From Sphingomonas glaciei (GTDB lineage: Bacteria; Pseudomonadota; Alphaproteobacteria; Sphingomonadales; Sphingomonadaceae), in NCBI RefSeq assembly GCF_023380025.1, contig NZ_CP097253.1, forward strand, positions 2,389,001 to 2,453,000: a DNA stretch of 64,000 nt. Direction: 5' to 3'. Shown in pieces: positions 9,381-18,144 of the stretch. The notes under the pieces are model-generated. The model did no database searches, was not told where the DNA came from, and saw only the letters and a program-made list of their open reading frames with translations. Position 1 is the first letter of the stretch. Each line of letters begins with the position of its first letter. The position numbers and the translations under genes were made by a program.

Positions 9381-9721
9381 CCTGCCATCCGCCGCTGGAG
9401 GGCCGGGCGAACCCTGAGGAAACCGCGATAGGCGAGTTCGAGCAAAGCCAGCAGCGGGGGAAAGCGTGCCGCTTCGCCCAGCGGCCGGAGGACCGGGATG
9501 GCGCGCCACATGGCGGCAAAGGCGGCGGCCCCGCTCAGCAGCCGGTCGCCCTCGCGGGCGTGGAAGCGGGCGAGCAGGGCAGACCGGTTGGTCGGGCAGT
9601 CGCTGGCCGCGCCGTCGGACACATCGACGAACCGGATGCGCGCGCGGCGGTCGAGCCGCTGCATCAGCGCGATCTCGCGCCGGCAAAGCGGACATCCGCC
9701 ATCGAACCACACCGTCACCAT
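9377..9721 (-). CDS. DCC-family thiol-disulfide oxidoreductase-like protein (DUF393)
   Basis: A 114-residue DUF393 protein. The N-terminal signature VWFDGGCPLCRREIALM carries the CxxC pair (Cys at about residues 10 and 13), followed by IRFVDVSDG and the conserved DRLLSGAAAFAAMWRAIP, then PLLALLELAYRGFLRVRP. The family has a thioredoxin-like fold with presumed redox function; no substrate is known. It is coupled to the ABC1 kinase by overlapping stop/start. Confidence 0.85.
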   Translation of the reverse strand: MVTVWFDGGCPLCRREIALMQRLDRRARIRFVDVSDGAASDCPTNRSALLARFHAREGDRLLSGAAAFAAMWRAIPVLRPLGEAARFPPLLALLELAYRGFLRVRPALQRRMAG

Positions 9722-9787
9722 CGGCCGGATATAGGGAGGATGAGCGCGACCAGTACCCGGCCTAGAGGCCGTGCCGCGGCGGGGCGG

Positions 9788-10144
9788 TCAGAGCTCGAGC
9801 AACTGGTCGAGCGCGCGCGACAACTGGCTGCGGCTGTAGGGCTTGGCGATGACGACCGTTTCCTCGGTCCAGCCGACGCCTCCTTCGGCATAGCCGGTGG
9901 CAAACAGGAAGGGGATGCCGCGGTCCTTGAGCAGGTCGGCGACGGGGAAGCTGCGCTGCTCGTTCAGATTGACGTCGAGCACCGCGACATCGAACTGCTC
10001 CGAGCCGGCGAGAACGAGCGCGTCGGCCAGCCGGAATGCCGGACCGACGACTTCGAACCCCAGGTCGATCACCATGTCCTCGAGCGCGAAGGCGATCATC
10101 GGCTCGTCCTCGACCAGCAGGATGCGCAGGCGCGGGTCAGCCAT
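9788..10144 (-). CDS. Single-domain response regulator
   Basis: A 118-residue receiver-only protein. ILLVEDEPMIAFALEDMV supplies the acidic pair, DVAVLDVNLN the phosphoacceptor Asp, FLFATGYAEGGV the Ser/Thr-Gly switch region and VIAKPYS the conserved Lys. No output domain. Its ATG lies within the last codons of the HWE kinase gene (overlap of 8 bases), so kinase and receiver form one transcription unit and almost certainly a signalling pair. Such lone receivers act as phosphate sinks or transfer partners in alphaproteobacterial networks. Confidence 0.9.
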   Translation of the reverse strand: MADPRLRILLVEDEPMIAFALEDMVIDLGFEVVGPAFRLADALVLAGSEQFDVAVLDVNLNEQRSFPVADLLKDRGIPFLFATGYAEGGVGWTEETVVIAKPYSRSQLSRALDQLLEL

Positions 10145-12470
10145 GGGCCGGCATCGGCGCATCGACTTCGCAGCGCACACCATCGGGTTCGTAGAGGATC
10201 CGGACGGTGCCACCCAGTTCGGCGGCGAGCCCGCGCTCGATCATCCGGGTGCCGAAGCCGCGGGTGGTGGGCTGCGCGACGGGCGGTCCGCCATGCTCCT
10301 TCCATTCCAGCCGAAGCCGGTCGTCATCGGTCCACCAGCGGATCGAGACGGTGCCGTCGTCCTGGCTGAGGCTGCCATATTTGAGCGCGTTGGTGGCAAG
10401 CTCGTGGACCGCCATCGCCAGGCTGACCGCCACCTTGGGCGGAAGCACGAGATCGGGACCGTCCATCACCAGCCGCTCGTCGTCCGAGCGGACGGCGGTG
10501 AAGGTGTCGCAGATCAGCCGGCGAAGGGGAATCGCTTCCCACTTTTCCTGGGTAAGGATGCCGTGCGCGGCCGACAGGGCGCCGAGCCGCCCTTCGAAGC
10601 GCAGCAATTGGGCCGGTACCGGGTCCTCACCGCGAAAGCTCTGCTGGGCGATGCTCTGGATGATCGCGAGCAGGTTCTTGGCGCGATGGCTGAGTTCGTT
10701 GATCAGCAGCTGCTGGTGGGCCTCGGCCTGCTTGCGTCCGGTGATGTCCTGCAGCGCGACGATCGCGATGCCGGCCTTGCCATCGTCGTCGAGAATGGGC
10801 GTGGCCTGCGCCAGCAGCGTGACGATCCGCCCGTCAGCACGGCGGTAGCGAATCTCTTCATTGGTGACCGTCTCGCCCAACTTCGTCGCGCGATAGAGCG
10901 CATATCGCTCTGCAGGGAGCGGGCGGCCCTCGGCGTCGATCCCGCCGTAGCGATCGTAGGTTTCGGCTCCCTCGGATAGGCTGGAGTGGCCGAGCATCTC
11001 CTCCAGCGCCTGGTTGTAGAGGAAGATCTCGCCGGAAGGGACGCGGGCAATGGCGACGCCGACCGGCATCTGGTCGATCACCGCGCGGAGCTGCTCCTCG
11101 CTGCGGCGGACCCGCTCGACACTTTCGCGCCGTTCTTCGACGTCGATCACCGAACCGACATAACCCATGTAATTGCCCGATCCGTCGAAGCGCGGGGCGG
11201 CGGCATCGATGCACCAGCGGTAGGTGCCATCGGCACGGCGGACTCGGAAATCGACCTCATAGCCCTGCTGCAGGGCATTGGCGTTGAGGAAGGCGCGTTC
11301 CGCCATCGGCCGGTCGTCTTCGTGAACCGCGCTGAGCCAGCCGAAGCCTTCGCCCTGGCCGTCGGTTTGACCGGTGAATTCGTACCAGATCCGGTTGAGA
11401 TAGGTGCAATAGCCGGTCTCGTCGGTGACCCACAGCATGACGGGCGTATGGTCGGCGATGTTGCGAAAGCGGTCTTCGCTTTCGCGCAGGATCGCTTCGG
11501 AGCGGACCCGGACGATGTGCGCCCAGCTGCGCTCGGTGGCTTCGGCGACCAGCGCCAGTTCGTCGTCGGTCCAGTCGCGCGGCACGTTCTGGTGCACTGC
11601 CATCATCGCCGCGAGCTTGCCGGCGCGGACGTAGGGCATGCAGATGGTGGCCTGGATGCCGATGCCGAGGAAGCTGGCGCCTTCCTCCTGGCCCAGCTCT
11701 CCGCGGACGTCGCGGATCACTAGCGGCTGGCCGCCGCGCATCGCCCTGGCGGCGGTGTCGCCGAAGCTGTCGAGGCTGTAGCTGCCGACAATGCTTTGCG
11801 CCCCGGCCGCCGACCAGTCCCCGCGGATGGCGAAGGCGTCCTGATCGACCTCCATGTCGGCATAGGCCACCACCGAAGCGTCCATATGCTCGCCCAGCAG
11901 CCGCGCGGTGACGGCCATGATGTCGTCGGGAGCGGCAAGGTCGTTGATCGCATGCGACAGGCGATCGAACAGGCCGAGGCGCTCGGCCCGGGCCTGCAAC
12001 GCGCGCTCTGCGAGGACCTGGGTGGTGGTCTCGATCACGATCGCCAGCACGCCGGCGGGGCAGCCGTCGTCGCCAAGCACGGGCGAATAGTCGAGGTTCA
12101 TGGCCACAGTCTCGGGCCGGCCATGGCGGTGAAGCACGAGTTCCTGGTTCTTGAACGACAGCGTGCCGCCGGCCAGCCCGACCTTCATGACATGATCGTT
12201 GAAGTCGGCGACCTCGGGCCAGCCTTCGCGCACCCGGCTTCCGAGCAGTTCGGGATGGCGACCGCCGGCGAATACCGAATAGCCGTCGTTGTAGAGCATG
12301 ATTCCCTCGTCGCCCCACAGCATGACCATCGGGACGGGCGAGCGCAGCAGCAGGCCGGTCGCGGCCTTGAGGCTTTGCGGCCAGCGCTCCACCGGCCCCA
12401 GCGAGGAGGTCCAGTCACATGATTTGATGAGGGCGCCGCATTCGCCGCCGCCGTCGAGGAACGCTGGCAT
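10137..12470 (-). CDS. PAS/GAF sensor histidine kinase, HWE family
   Basis: A 777-residue soluble sensor kinase. Order: an N-terminal PAS-like domain (about 20-150, VMLWGDEGIMLYNDGYSVFAG), a GAF domain (about 165-310, with ICMPYVRAGKLAAMMAVHQ), a PAS domain with PAC (about 325-450, YLNRIWYEFTGQTDG), a further PAS (about 455-575) and the kinase core. The H-box is NELSHRAKNLLAIIQSIA; the ATPase part has HELATNALKYGSLS and LRLEWKEHGGPPV, whose W-x-E gives the HWE class, then GFGTRMIERGLAAELGG. No membrane segments. HWE kinases commonly feed the alphaproteobacterial general stress response or light/redox sensing; the input here is unknown. The coupled receiver gene follows. Confidence 0.9.
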   Translation of the reverse strand: MPAFLDGGGECGALIKSCDWTSSLGPVERWPQSLKAATGLLLRSPVPMVMLWGDEGIMLYNDGYSVFAGGRHPELLGSRVREGWPEVADFNDHVMKVGLAGGTLSFKNQELVLHRHGRPETVAMNLDYSPVLGDDGCPAGVLAIVIETTTQVLAERALQARAERLGLFDRLSHAINDLAAPDDIMAVTARLLGEHMDASVVAYADMEVDQDAFAIRGDWSAAGAQSIVGSYSLDSFGDTAARAMRGGQPLVIRDVRGELGQEEGASFLGIGIQATICMPYVRAGKLAAMMAVHQNVPRDWTDDELALVAEATERSWAHIVRVRSEAILRESEDRFRNIADHTPVMLWVTDETGYCTYLNRIWYEFTGQTDGQGEGFGWLSAVHEDDRPMAERAFLNANALQQGYEVDFRVRRADGTYRWCIDAAAPRFDGSGNYMGYVGSVIDVEERRESVERVRRSEEQLRAVIDQMPVGVAIARVPSGEIFLYNQALEEMLGHSSLSEGAETYDRYGGIDAEGRPLPAERYALYRATKLGETVTNEEIRYRRADGRIVTLLAQATPILDDDGKAGIAIVALQDITGRKQAEAHQQLLINELSHRAKNLLAIIQSIAQQSFRGEDPVPAQLLRFEGRLGALSAAHGILTQEKWEAIPLRRLICDTFTAVRSDDERLVMDGPDLVLPPKVAVSLAMAVHELATNALKYGSLSQDDGTVSIRWWTDDDRLRLEWKEHGGPPVAQPTTRGFGTRMIERGLAAELGGTVRILYEPDGVRCEVDAPMPAHG

Positions 12471-12551
12471 ACCCTGTAATCGCTAGCGGAGCGGGAGCCG
12501 CGCGGAAAGAGCGACTTTCGCGGGGCGTGACTAATCGGCTAGTCGAGGGCG

Positions 12552-13076
12552 ATGCCGCTCTACAGCCTTCATGACACCGGTCCGACGCTCGATCCCGGAA
12601 GCTGGGTCGCACCCAGCGCCGATCTGATCGGCGACGTCCGCCTTGCTGCCCGGGCGAGCGTGTGGTTCGGAGCGGTGATCCGCGCCGACAACACGCCGAT
12701 CCTGATCGGTGAGGAAAGCAATATTCAGGACGGCGCGGTGTGTCACAGCGATCCGCACGCGCCGCTGACCGTCGGACGGCGCGTCACGGTCGGTCACCAG
12801 GCGATCCTCCACGGCTGTACGGTCGGCGATGGCGCCCTGGTCGGGATGGGGGCGCGGGTGCTGAGCGGCGCCGTCATCGGTCCGCGCTGCATCGTCGGGG
12901 CCGGCGCGCTGGTGCCCGAGGGCAAGAGCTATGAGGAAGGTCACCTGCTGGTCGGCGTGCCGGCCCGGATCGTCCGTCCGCTGACCGAGGCCGAACTGCA
13001 GATGCTCGAGTGGAGCGCGCTGCACTATGTCGAAAAGGCCGCCGCCTATGGGCAAGGGCTGCAGTTACAGGCCTGA
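12552..13076 (+). CDS. Gamma carbonic anhydrase family protein
   Basis: A 174-residue left-handed beta-helix protein of the gamma-CA/PaaY/YrdA group. Hexapeptide repeats run from VAPSADLIGDVRL through VWFGAVIRADNTPILIGEESNIQDGAVCHSD to LVGMGARVLSGAVIGPRCIVGAGALV. The metal-binding histidines are visible in AVCHSDPH, VTVGHQAILHGCTVGD; the Arg/Asp pair IRAD and Gln of NIQDG are present. Likely a cytosolic trimeric zinc/iron enzyme; carbonic anhydrase activity in this subgroup varies, so catalytic role is uncertain. Divergent from the kinase gene, with an 81-base gap. Confidence 0.9.
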   Translation: MPLYSLHDTGPTLDPGSWVAPSADLIGDVRLAARASVWFGAVIRADNTPILIGEESNIQDGAVCHSDPHAPLTVGRRVTVGHQAILHGCTVGDGALVGMGARVLSGAVIGPRCIVGAGALVPEGKSYEEGHLLVGVPARIVRPLTEAELQMLEWSALHYVEKAAAYGQGLQLQA

Positions 13077-13115
13077 CACTTGAGCGGCGGTCGCGGCTGT
13101 CGCAGATTGCTTTCC

Positions 13116-13808
13116 ATGATCAACATCCGCCCCTTCGCTTCGCTGGGCCACGCCGATCACGGCTGGCTCGATGCCCGCCACCATTTCTCGTTCGCCAACT
13201 ATCATGATCCCAGCCGGATGGGGTGGGGCAAGATCCGGGTGTGGAACGACGACAAGATCGCCGGAAAGTCGGGTTTCCCGCCGCATCCGCACCGCGACAT
13301 GGAGATCGTCACCTACGTCCGGACGGGCGCGATCACCCACCAGGACAGCCTCGGCAACAAGGGCCGGACCGGCGCGGGCGACGTCCAGGTGATGAGCGCC
13401 GGCAGCGGCGTCGTCCATGCCGAATACAACCTCGAGGACGAGGACACGACCCTGTTCCAGATCTGGATCGAGACCGACAAGCCCAATGCCAGCCCGGGGT
13501 GGGGCGCGATGCCCTTCCCGCGCGAGGCGCGCGACGGTGCGTTCCAGCTATTGGCGAGCGGCGGGCCGGACGATGGTGCGCTGACTATCAATGCCGATGC
13601 GCGGATAATGGGCGCGACGCTGAAGGGCGGGAGCCGGATCGCGCTCAAGGCCGATCCCGCGCGCCACCTGTACCTGGTGCCCTCGGCGCCGGTCCGCATC
13701 AACGGCGTCGCGGCCGGAGCGCGGGACGGGGTAGCGATCACCGGCGAGACGAACCTGCTGATCGAGGGTGACGAGGACGCCGAACTGGTGCTGGTCGACG
13801 CCCGCTGA
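13116..13808 (+). CDS. Pirin family protein (cupin)
   Basis: A 230-residue YhhW-type pirin. The start ATG 13116 begins MINIRPFASLGHADHGWLDARHHFSF, the normal N-terminus; upstream frame extension has only a TTG. The N-terminal cupin has the metal site FPPHPHRDMEIVTYV (His-x-His), HQDS, and the Glu of VHAEYN after MSAGSGVVHAE. The C-terminal cupin is shorter and lacks metal ligands, as usual. YhhW-type pirins show quercetinase activity in vitro or act as redox co-regulators; the role here is unassigned. Confidence 0.9.
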   Translation: MINIRPFASLGHADHGWLDARHHFSFANYHDPSRMGWGKIRVWNDDKIAGKSGFPPHPHRDMEIVTYVRTGAITHQDSLGNKGRTGAGDVQVMSAGSGVVHAEYNLEDEDTTLFQIWIETDKPNASPGWGAMPFPREARDGAFQLLASGGPDDGALTINADARIMGATLKGGSRIALKADPARHLYLVPSAPVRINGVAAGARDGVAITGETNLLIEGDEDAELVLVDAR

Positions 13809-13893
13809 CCGACCGGGTGCTTGCAGCGCGGGCGGTGCTGGGCCAAGGGGGCGAGCAATCCCTCCTTCAGCATCGACCAGCTAGCGCCGACCC

Positions 13894-15198
13894 GTGACGC
13901 GTCACCTCCTTGTCCTCCTCGCCGGCCTCTGGCTGGGCCTTCCCGCGCCGGCGGCCGCGCAGAATAACGCTGCGCCGGCCAATGTCGTGGTGCCCGCGCC
14001 GCCGCCGCGCGAGGGAACGGTCGGTCCCGAGCAGCTGCGCGACTTCGCGCTGCCCGGCACCCGGCAGCCGAGCGCCCCGCCCACCCAGGCGCCGCGCCCG
14101 GCGCCGGCGCCCGCGGTAGCGCCGCCCCCGGTCCAGCGCACCACGCCGTCGCCGCCGGCCGCTGCCGTCCGGCCTGCGCCGGGCACCACCGAACGCGCAG
14201 CGCCCGCACGTGCCGCGGGGGAGACGGCGACGAGGGAAACCGATGCGGCTCCGGTCGCGACCTCCGTGGCTCCGCCGGTTCCCGAGACCACTGCAGTTGT
14301 TCCTTCCGATCCCGTGGCATCGCCGCAGGCCGGCACGAGGCTGCCTCCGATCGCTGTCACCCAGTCGGGTTCGCAGGCGTCTTCGCTGGTTCCGGGCTGG
14401 TGGCCATGGCTGCTGGTCGCGATCCTTGGCGGGGTCGGCCTTGCCCTGGTCTGGCGCCAGCGACGCCGGCCGGCGCTGGCGGGTTATGCCGACGATGAGT
14501 ATGAGCGGGTCGCGGCGGAGCCGTCGCCTCGCCCCGATCCCGCGCCGGTGCCCCTGCCCAGGCCCACGCCGACACCCGAAGCGCTAGCCTTGCCGACCGG
14601 GCTGGTCACCACCCGCCTCCGCCAGCCGGCCAGGATGCCGGAAGCGCGCGCGCCGGCTGCCGCGCCGCCACCGCCCAGCGGGGGCGTCGTCAGCACGCGC
14701 CTGCGCGGCTGGATCGAGATCGACTTGGCGGTTCGCGAAATCCTGTTCGATGGCGAGGGAGCGATTTTCCGGGTCGACCTGGTCGTCGCCAATTCAGGCT
14801 CGTCCGCGGCGCGGGATATTGCCCTTGAAGCGGTGGCGACCAATGGCGGCGACGCGCAGGCCGCCGAGCTCGCGAATTTCTTCGCCCGCCCCGCCGCCCC
14901 GCGCACCGCGCTGGCGGAGCTGGGGCCACTCAGCGACGACATGATCAGCCACGAGCTGCGGATGCCGCGGGCGGCGATCAGGGCTTACGAATTGGGAGGA
15001 AAGCCGACCTTCGTGCCGGTGATCGCCGTCACCGCCGCCTACCGGGTCGGTTCGGGAGAAGGCCGCACCGGTGCCGCCTTCCTGGTCGGACGGACCGTCC
15101 AGGGGTCCGAGAAGCTGGCGCCGCTGCTGCTTCCGCCGGGTCCTGGACGACTGCTCGGGCTGGGCGTCAGGCGGCTCGACGAGGCTGTTCGGCGCTGA
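13894..15198 (+). CDS. Proline-rich single-pass membrane protein of unknown function
   Basis: 434 residues from a GTG start that directly opens a signal sequence (MTRHLLVLLAGLWLGLPAPAAAQ). Residues about 24-165 are Pro/Ala/Thr-rich and probably extended in the periplasm. A transmembrane helix follows near 167-188 (WWPWLLVAILGGVGLALVW) with a basic stop-transfer RQRRRP. After a second proline-rich linker, the C-terminal about 200 residues form a folded domain with ARDIALEAVATNGGDAQAAELANFFA and PVIAVTAAYRVGSGEGRTGAAFLVGR. I do not recognise the domain. Similar proteins are common as unnamed genes in sphingomonads. It stands alone between the pirin gene and tRNA-Tyr. Confidence 0.75.
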   Translation: MTRHLLVLLAGLWLGLPAPAAAQNNAAPANVVVPAPPPREGTVGPEQLRDFALPGTRQPSAPPTQAPRPAPAPAVAPPPVQRTTPSPPAAAVRPAPGTTERAAPARAAGETATRETDAAPVATSVAPPVPETTAVVPSDPVASPQAGTRLPPIAVTQSGSQASSLVPGWWPWLLVAILGGVGLALVWRQRRRPALAGYADDEYERVAAEPSPRPDPAPVPLPRPTPTPEALALPTGLVTTRLRQPARMPEARAPAAAPPPPSGGVVSTRLRGWIEIDLAVREILFDGEGAIFRVDLVVANSGSSAARDIALEAVATNGGDAQAAELANFFARPAAPRTALAELGPLSDDMISHELRMPRAAIRAYELGGKPTFVPVIAVTAAYRVGSGEGRTGAAFLVGRTVQGSEKLAPLLLPPGPGRLLGLGVRRLDEAVRR

Positions 15199-15251
15199 CG
15201 GGCGTTGACAGCCACTCCCCCGGGCGGCATTGGCGCCCGGCCTGACCTCGT

Positions 15252-15337
15252 GGAGAGGTGGCCGAGTGGTTAAAGGCAGCAGACTGTAAATCTGCCCGCG
15301 CAAGCGTACGCTGGTTCGAATCCAGCCCTCTCCACCA
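15252..15337 (+). tRNA. tRNA-Tyr (GTA)
   Basis: 86-base class II tRNA with encoded CCA. Acceptor arms GGAGAGG (15252-15258) and CCTCTCC (15327-15333) pair fully; D-arm GCCGAGTGGTTAAAGGC; anticodon stem GCAGA/TCTGC around CTGTAAA, giving anticodon GTA; long variable arm CCGCGCAAGCGTACG; T-arm CTGGTTCGAATCCAG. All these are the expected features of bacterial tRNA-Tyr. Confidence 0.97.
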
Positions 15338-15530
15338 TCGCTCCGGCGACCAAAGCCGCGAAATGTCGCCGCTTGTCGCTAAGCGCGGAGCGAATCGCAA
15401 AGGATAGTCGGAGGTCCGATCCGGTTGTTCCGCTTTGTAACAGCAAGACTTGCGCTCTTGGTCAAAACTTCAACTTAAAGCCTCTGTTTTGGCTCTAACG
15501 GATACTGACGGTTTCTGTTACGCTTCAAAG

Positions 15531-16178
15531 ATGATCCCGAATTCCAAGGCAGTTCGCGGGTCGACGGAGGGAGTTGAGCCGGTCGGGGGGCCGAGCTCTT
15601 CGCGCGGGGCCGATGAGGCTCGGGATCGTTGCGCTCGACTGAGCCGCGGTCAGCTCGAAGTGCTTCGCCTCGTCAATCGTCATCTCAGCTCGAAGGAGAT
15701 TGCCGCCCAGCTCGGCATCTCCAGCCATACCGTCGATCAGCGTGTTCGCGGTGCGATCCGTATCCTCGGTGTCTCGCGCCGAAGCGAGGCCGCGCGCCTC
15801 GTCGACCTGTTCGACACGGCGGGCACGCCGGCCGTCGCCGCCACCGAAGGGCGAACAGGACCATATCAGCGTTTGATACATCAAGCGCCGGACATCGACG
15901 CCGGATCGGACCCAAGCCAGTCAGAGGGGGCGGTCAGTTCTCAGATTCGGCACGCTGATCGCACAAGGGGGACCGGGACGGGGCGTCTCGAAACCGAGCA
16001 GAGCGCGCTTCATTCCCGGTCTTCCTTGTTACCGTGGTCGACTTCGCAACAGGCCAGCAATAGCTGGGGCGTGGGACAAAGGCTGGCGGCGATCGTGACC
16101 ATCGCGATCGTGTCCAGTTTCTCGGCGGGAATGCTGCTGGCGGGGCTGGAGAGCCTGACGCGGCTGCTGGTCCGCTAG
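15531..16178 (+). CDS. LuxR-type HTH regulator with C-terminal membrane anchor
   Basis: 215 residues from ATG 15531. The DNA-binding domain sits near residues 30-95: LSRGQLEVLRLVNRHLSSKEIAAQLGISSHTVDQRV matches the GerE/LuxR four-helix HTH, followed by ILGVSRRSEAARLVDLF. A disordered Gln/Ser/Arg-rich linker follows and the last 30 residues contain one hydrophobic helix (LAAIVTIAIVSSFSAGMLLAGL). There is no receiver or ligand-binding domain. The layout implies a DNA-binding protein tethered to the inner membrane, target genes unknown. In-frame TTG at 15450 has no support as a start. Confidence 0.82.
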   Translation: MIPNSKAVRGSTEGVEPVGGPSSSRGADEARDRCARLSRGQLEVLRLVNRHLSSKEIAAQLGISSHTVDQRVRGAIRILGVSRRSEAARLVDLFDTAGTPAVAATEGRTGPYQRLIHQAPDIDAGSDPSQSEGAVSSQIRHADRTRGTGTGRLETEQSALHSRSSLLPWSTSQQASNSWGVGQRLAAIVTIAIVSSFSAGMLLAGLESLTRLLVR

Positions 16179-16247
16179 GACGTCCCTCCTCTCTATTGCT
16201 GCTCAGTCAGTCAATCCGGGGGTCGGGGCCCCCGGTCAGGAGGCTTC

Positions 16248-16592
16248 ATGCGCAGGCAAATCATCGAACAAACCGCATTCAACGTCGCCCAGCAGGTCCG
16301 GGCGGTCGAGGACAGTATCGAAGCGGCGCTCATCGAGCTCGCGGAACTTCAGAACCGCATGATCCGGGCCCGTTCGGTCGCCGGCGTGGGCATCGCCACC
16401 GGTCATGACGCGCTGGAGCAGATCGTGGTCTCGCTGCAGGGGCTGATCAGGGCCCGCGGCGGAATGGCGCACTGCCATGCGGCGCTGGTGACCGCCAAGC
16501 AGCATGTCCCCGGACTGCGCGCCGTGTCGTTCGGCGACGGCCAGGACTGCCCGCCGCTGCCGCAGACGGCAACCCTGCAGGTAGTAGCCTGA
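16248..16592 (+). CDS. Conserved hypothetical protein, helical
   Basis: 114 residues beginning MRRQIIEQTAFNVAQQVRAVEDSIEAAL. Mostly alpha-helical, with a heptad-like first half and a short Cys-containing tail (GDGQDCPPLP). An AGGAGG-like RBS (GGTCAGGAGG) lies just before the ATG. No domain recognised. It follows the tethered LuxR-type regulator by 69 bases on the same strand and might be co-transcribed with it. Confidence 0.65.
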   Translation: MRRQIIEQTAFNVAQQVRAVEDSIEAALIELAELQNRMIRARSVAGVGIATGHDALEQIVVSLQGLIRARGGMAHCHAALVTAKQHVPGLRAVSFGDGQDCPPLPQTATLQVVA

Positions 16593-16672
16593 TACCGATT
16601 CTCCTTTTTTCAGAGGGCGTTGCCGGTCCCCTTACCGGCGGCGCCCCTTATCCTGTCGGGAACTGCTGAGCG

Positions 16673-17122
16673 ATGCGGGTCGTCGCCTTCTATCTCCTTC
16701 TGGCGGGCCTCATGGCCCTGACCTTCTGGCGCGGTCGCAGCGATGAACGAATCGCCGCCGGAGTGTGCGTCGGCGGGACGCTGCTGACGGTGCTGGTCGG
16801 CAATCGGCTGGCGGTCCACCATTCCTACTTCGATGTCGCCGCGTTTGTGGTCGATATGGGGGTGCTTGCCGCATTCCTGGCGATCGCCCTGCGGTCGACC
16901 CGCTTCTGGCCCTTGTGGGTCGCTGGGCTGCAGCTCACCACTACCAGCGTTCACCTGCTGATGTTACTGTCGCCGCAGCTTCCTGGCGGGATTTTCGGCG
17001 CGGCGCTGGCCTTCTGGTCCTATCCTATCCTGTTGCTGATCGGCATCGGCGCCTGGCGCACCCCCTTGATCGAACAATGGCGCGCCGCGTCCGACATTGC
17101 CTCGCGGCGGCCGATCACCTAG
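16673..17122 (+). CDS. Small integral membrane protein of unknown function
   Basis: 149 residues with about four hydrophobic helices: VVAFYLLLAGLMALTFW, VCVGGTLLTVLVGNRL, VAAFVVDMGVLAAFLAIAL and SYPILLLIGIGAW. It ends 11 bases before phoR and shares its strand, so it is probably the first gene of the phoR transcription unit. No named family is evident to me; a link to phosphate signalling would be inference from position only. Confidence 0.7.
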   Translation: MRVVAFYLLLAGLMALTFWRGRSDERIAAGVCVGGTLLTVLVGNRLAVHHSYFDVAAFVVDMGVLAAFLAIALRSTRFWPLWVAGLQLTTTSVHLLMLLSPQLPGGIFGAALAFWSYPILLLIGIGAWRTPLIEQWRAASDIASRRPIT

Positions 17123-17133
17123 CCAGCGGAGCC

Positions 17134-18135
17134 ATGCCGCTTCCGCCGCTCGTGCTTGCGCTGCTTGACGCGCTGGAGGAGCCGGCGCTGCTCGTGAGCG
17201 GCGAGCGGACCCAGGCAGCCAACGCCGCCGCCCGCGTCCTGCTGGGACGAGGTCTCGTCGACCAGGACGTCCGCTTCGCCATTCGCCAGCCCCATGCCCT
17301 CGACGCCATTCGCCATGGCCGGGCCGGGCGATTCGAGGTGGTCGGGATCGGCGGGGTCGATCGCAGCTTCGAAGTGGTGATTACCGAGCTTGGCGACGGG
17401 CTGTTGCTGGTGCGGCTGGTCGACCGTTCGGCCCGCCGCGCGGCGGAAAGGGCGCAGGTCGATTTCGTCGCCAACGCCAGCCACGAATTGCGCACCCCGC
17501 TCGCCGCCGTGCTCGGATTTTCGGAAACGCTGACGGACGAGGCGCCGCTGGCGGAGGGCATCCGGCGGCGATTTGGCCAGCAGATCCACAGCCAGGCGAC
17601 CCGCATGATGGTGATCATCCGCGACCTGATGAGCCTGTCGCGGATCGAGGCCGACCGGTTCAGTGTGCCCGGCCACAGCGTCGCGCTGGAAGAGATCGCC
17701 CGCGAAGCGGTGAGCGCCGCGGCGCCGCTGGCCGACAGCCGGTCGTGCACGATCGAGTTCGACCCTGGCGAGGCGTCGGCGCTGGTGCGCGGGGATGCGC
17801 CGCAGCTTCGGCAGATGCTCGACAATCTGCTTGGCAATGCGGTGCGCTACGGCTGCGCGGGGACGGGCGGGCGGATCAGGGTCGCGCTGTCGAGCGAAGG
17901 TGAGTGGCATCGCCTTGGCGTGCGCGACTGGGGCGAGGGGGTGGACGCCCGGCATTTGCCGCGCCTGACCGAGCGCTTCTTCCGCGTCGATGCGGCGCGC
18001 AGCCGCGACGGCGGCGGAACCGGGCTGGGCCTCGCCATCGTCGCGCAGATCGTCGAGCGGCACCGCGGCCTACTCCAGATCCGGAGCACACCGGGCGAGG
18101 GAACCGAGGTCGAAGTCCGGCTTCCCCGCGCCTGA
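17134..18135 (+). CDS. phoR: Phosphate regulon sensor histidine kinase PhoR
   Basis: 333-residue HisKA kinase. An N-terminal PAS-like part (LALLDALEEPALLVSGERTQAANAAARVLLG) is followed by the H-box FVANASHELRTPLAAVLGF (His near residue 120), the N-box LLGNAVRYG and G-boxes GVRDWGEGV and GGGTGLGLAIV. Unlike E. coli PhoR it has no transmembrane helices, the usual state in many alphaproteobacteria, where signal input comes from PstSCAB/PhoU. It stands directly before pstSCAB-phoU-phoB, which fixes the assignment. Start ATG 17134 is chosen because the frame before it overlaps the preceding membrane-protein gene. Confidence 0.92.
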   Translation: MPLPPLVLALLDALEEPALLVSGERTQAANAAARVLLGRGLVDQDVRFAIRQPHALDAIRHGRAGRFEVVGIGGVDRSFEVVITELGDGLLLVRLVDRSARRAAERAQVDFVANASHELRTPLAAVLGFSETLTDEAPLAEGIRRRFGQQIHSQATRMMVIIRDLMSLSRIEADRFSVPGHSVALEEIAREAVSAAAPLADSRSCTIEFDPGEASALVRGDAPQLRQMLDNLLGNAVRYGCAGTGGRIRVALSSEGEWHRLGVRDWGEGVDARHLPRLTERFFRVDAARSRDGGGTGLGLAIVAQIVERHRGLLQIRSTPGEGTEVEVRLPRA

Positions 18136-18144
18136 ACCGGGGGC

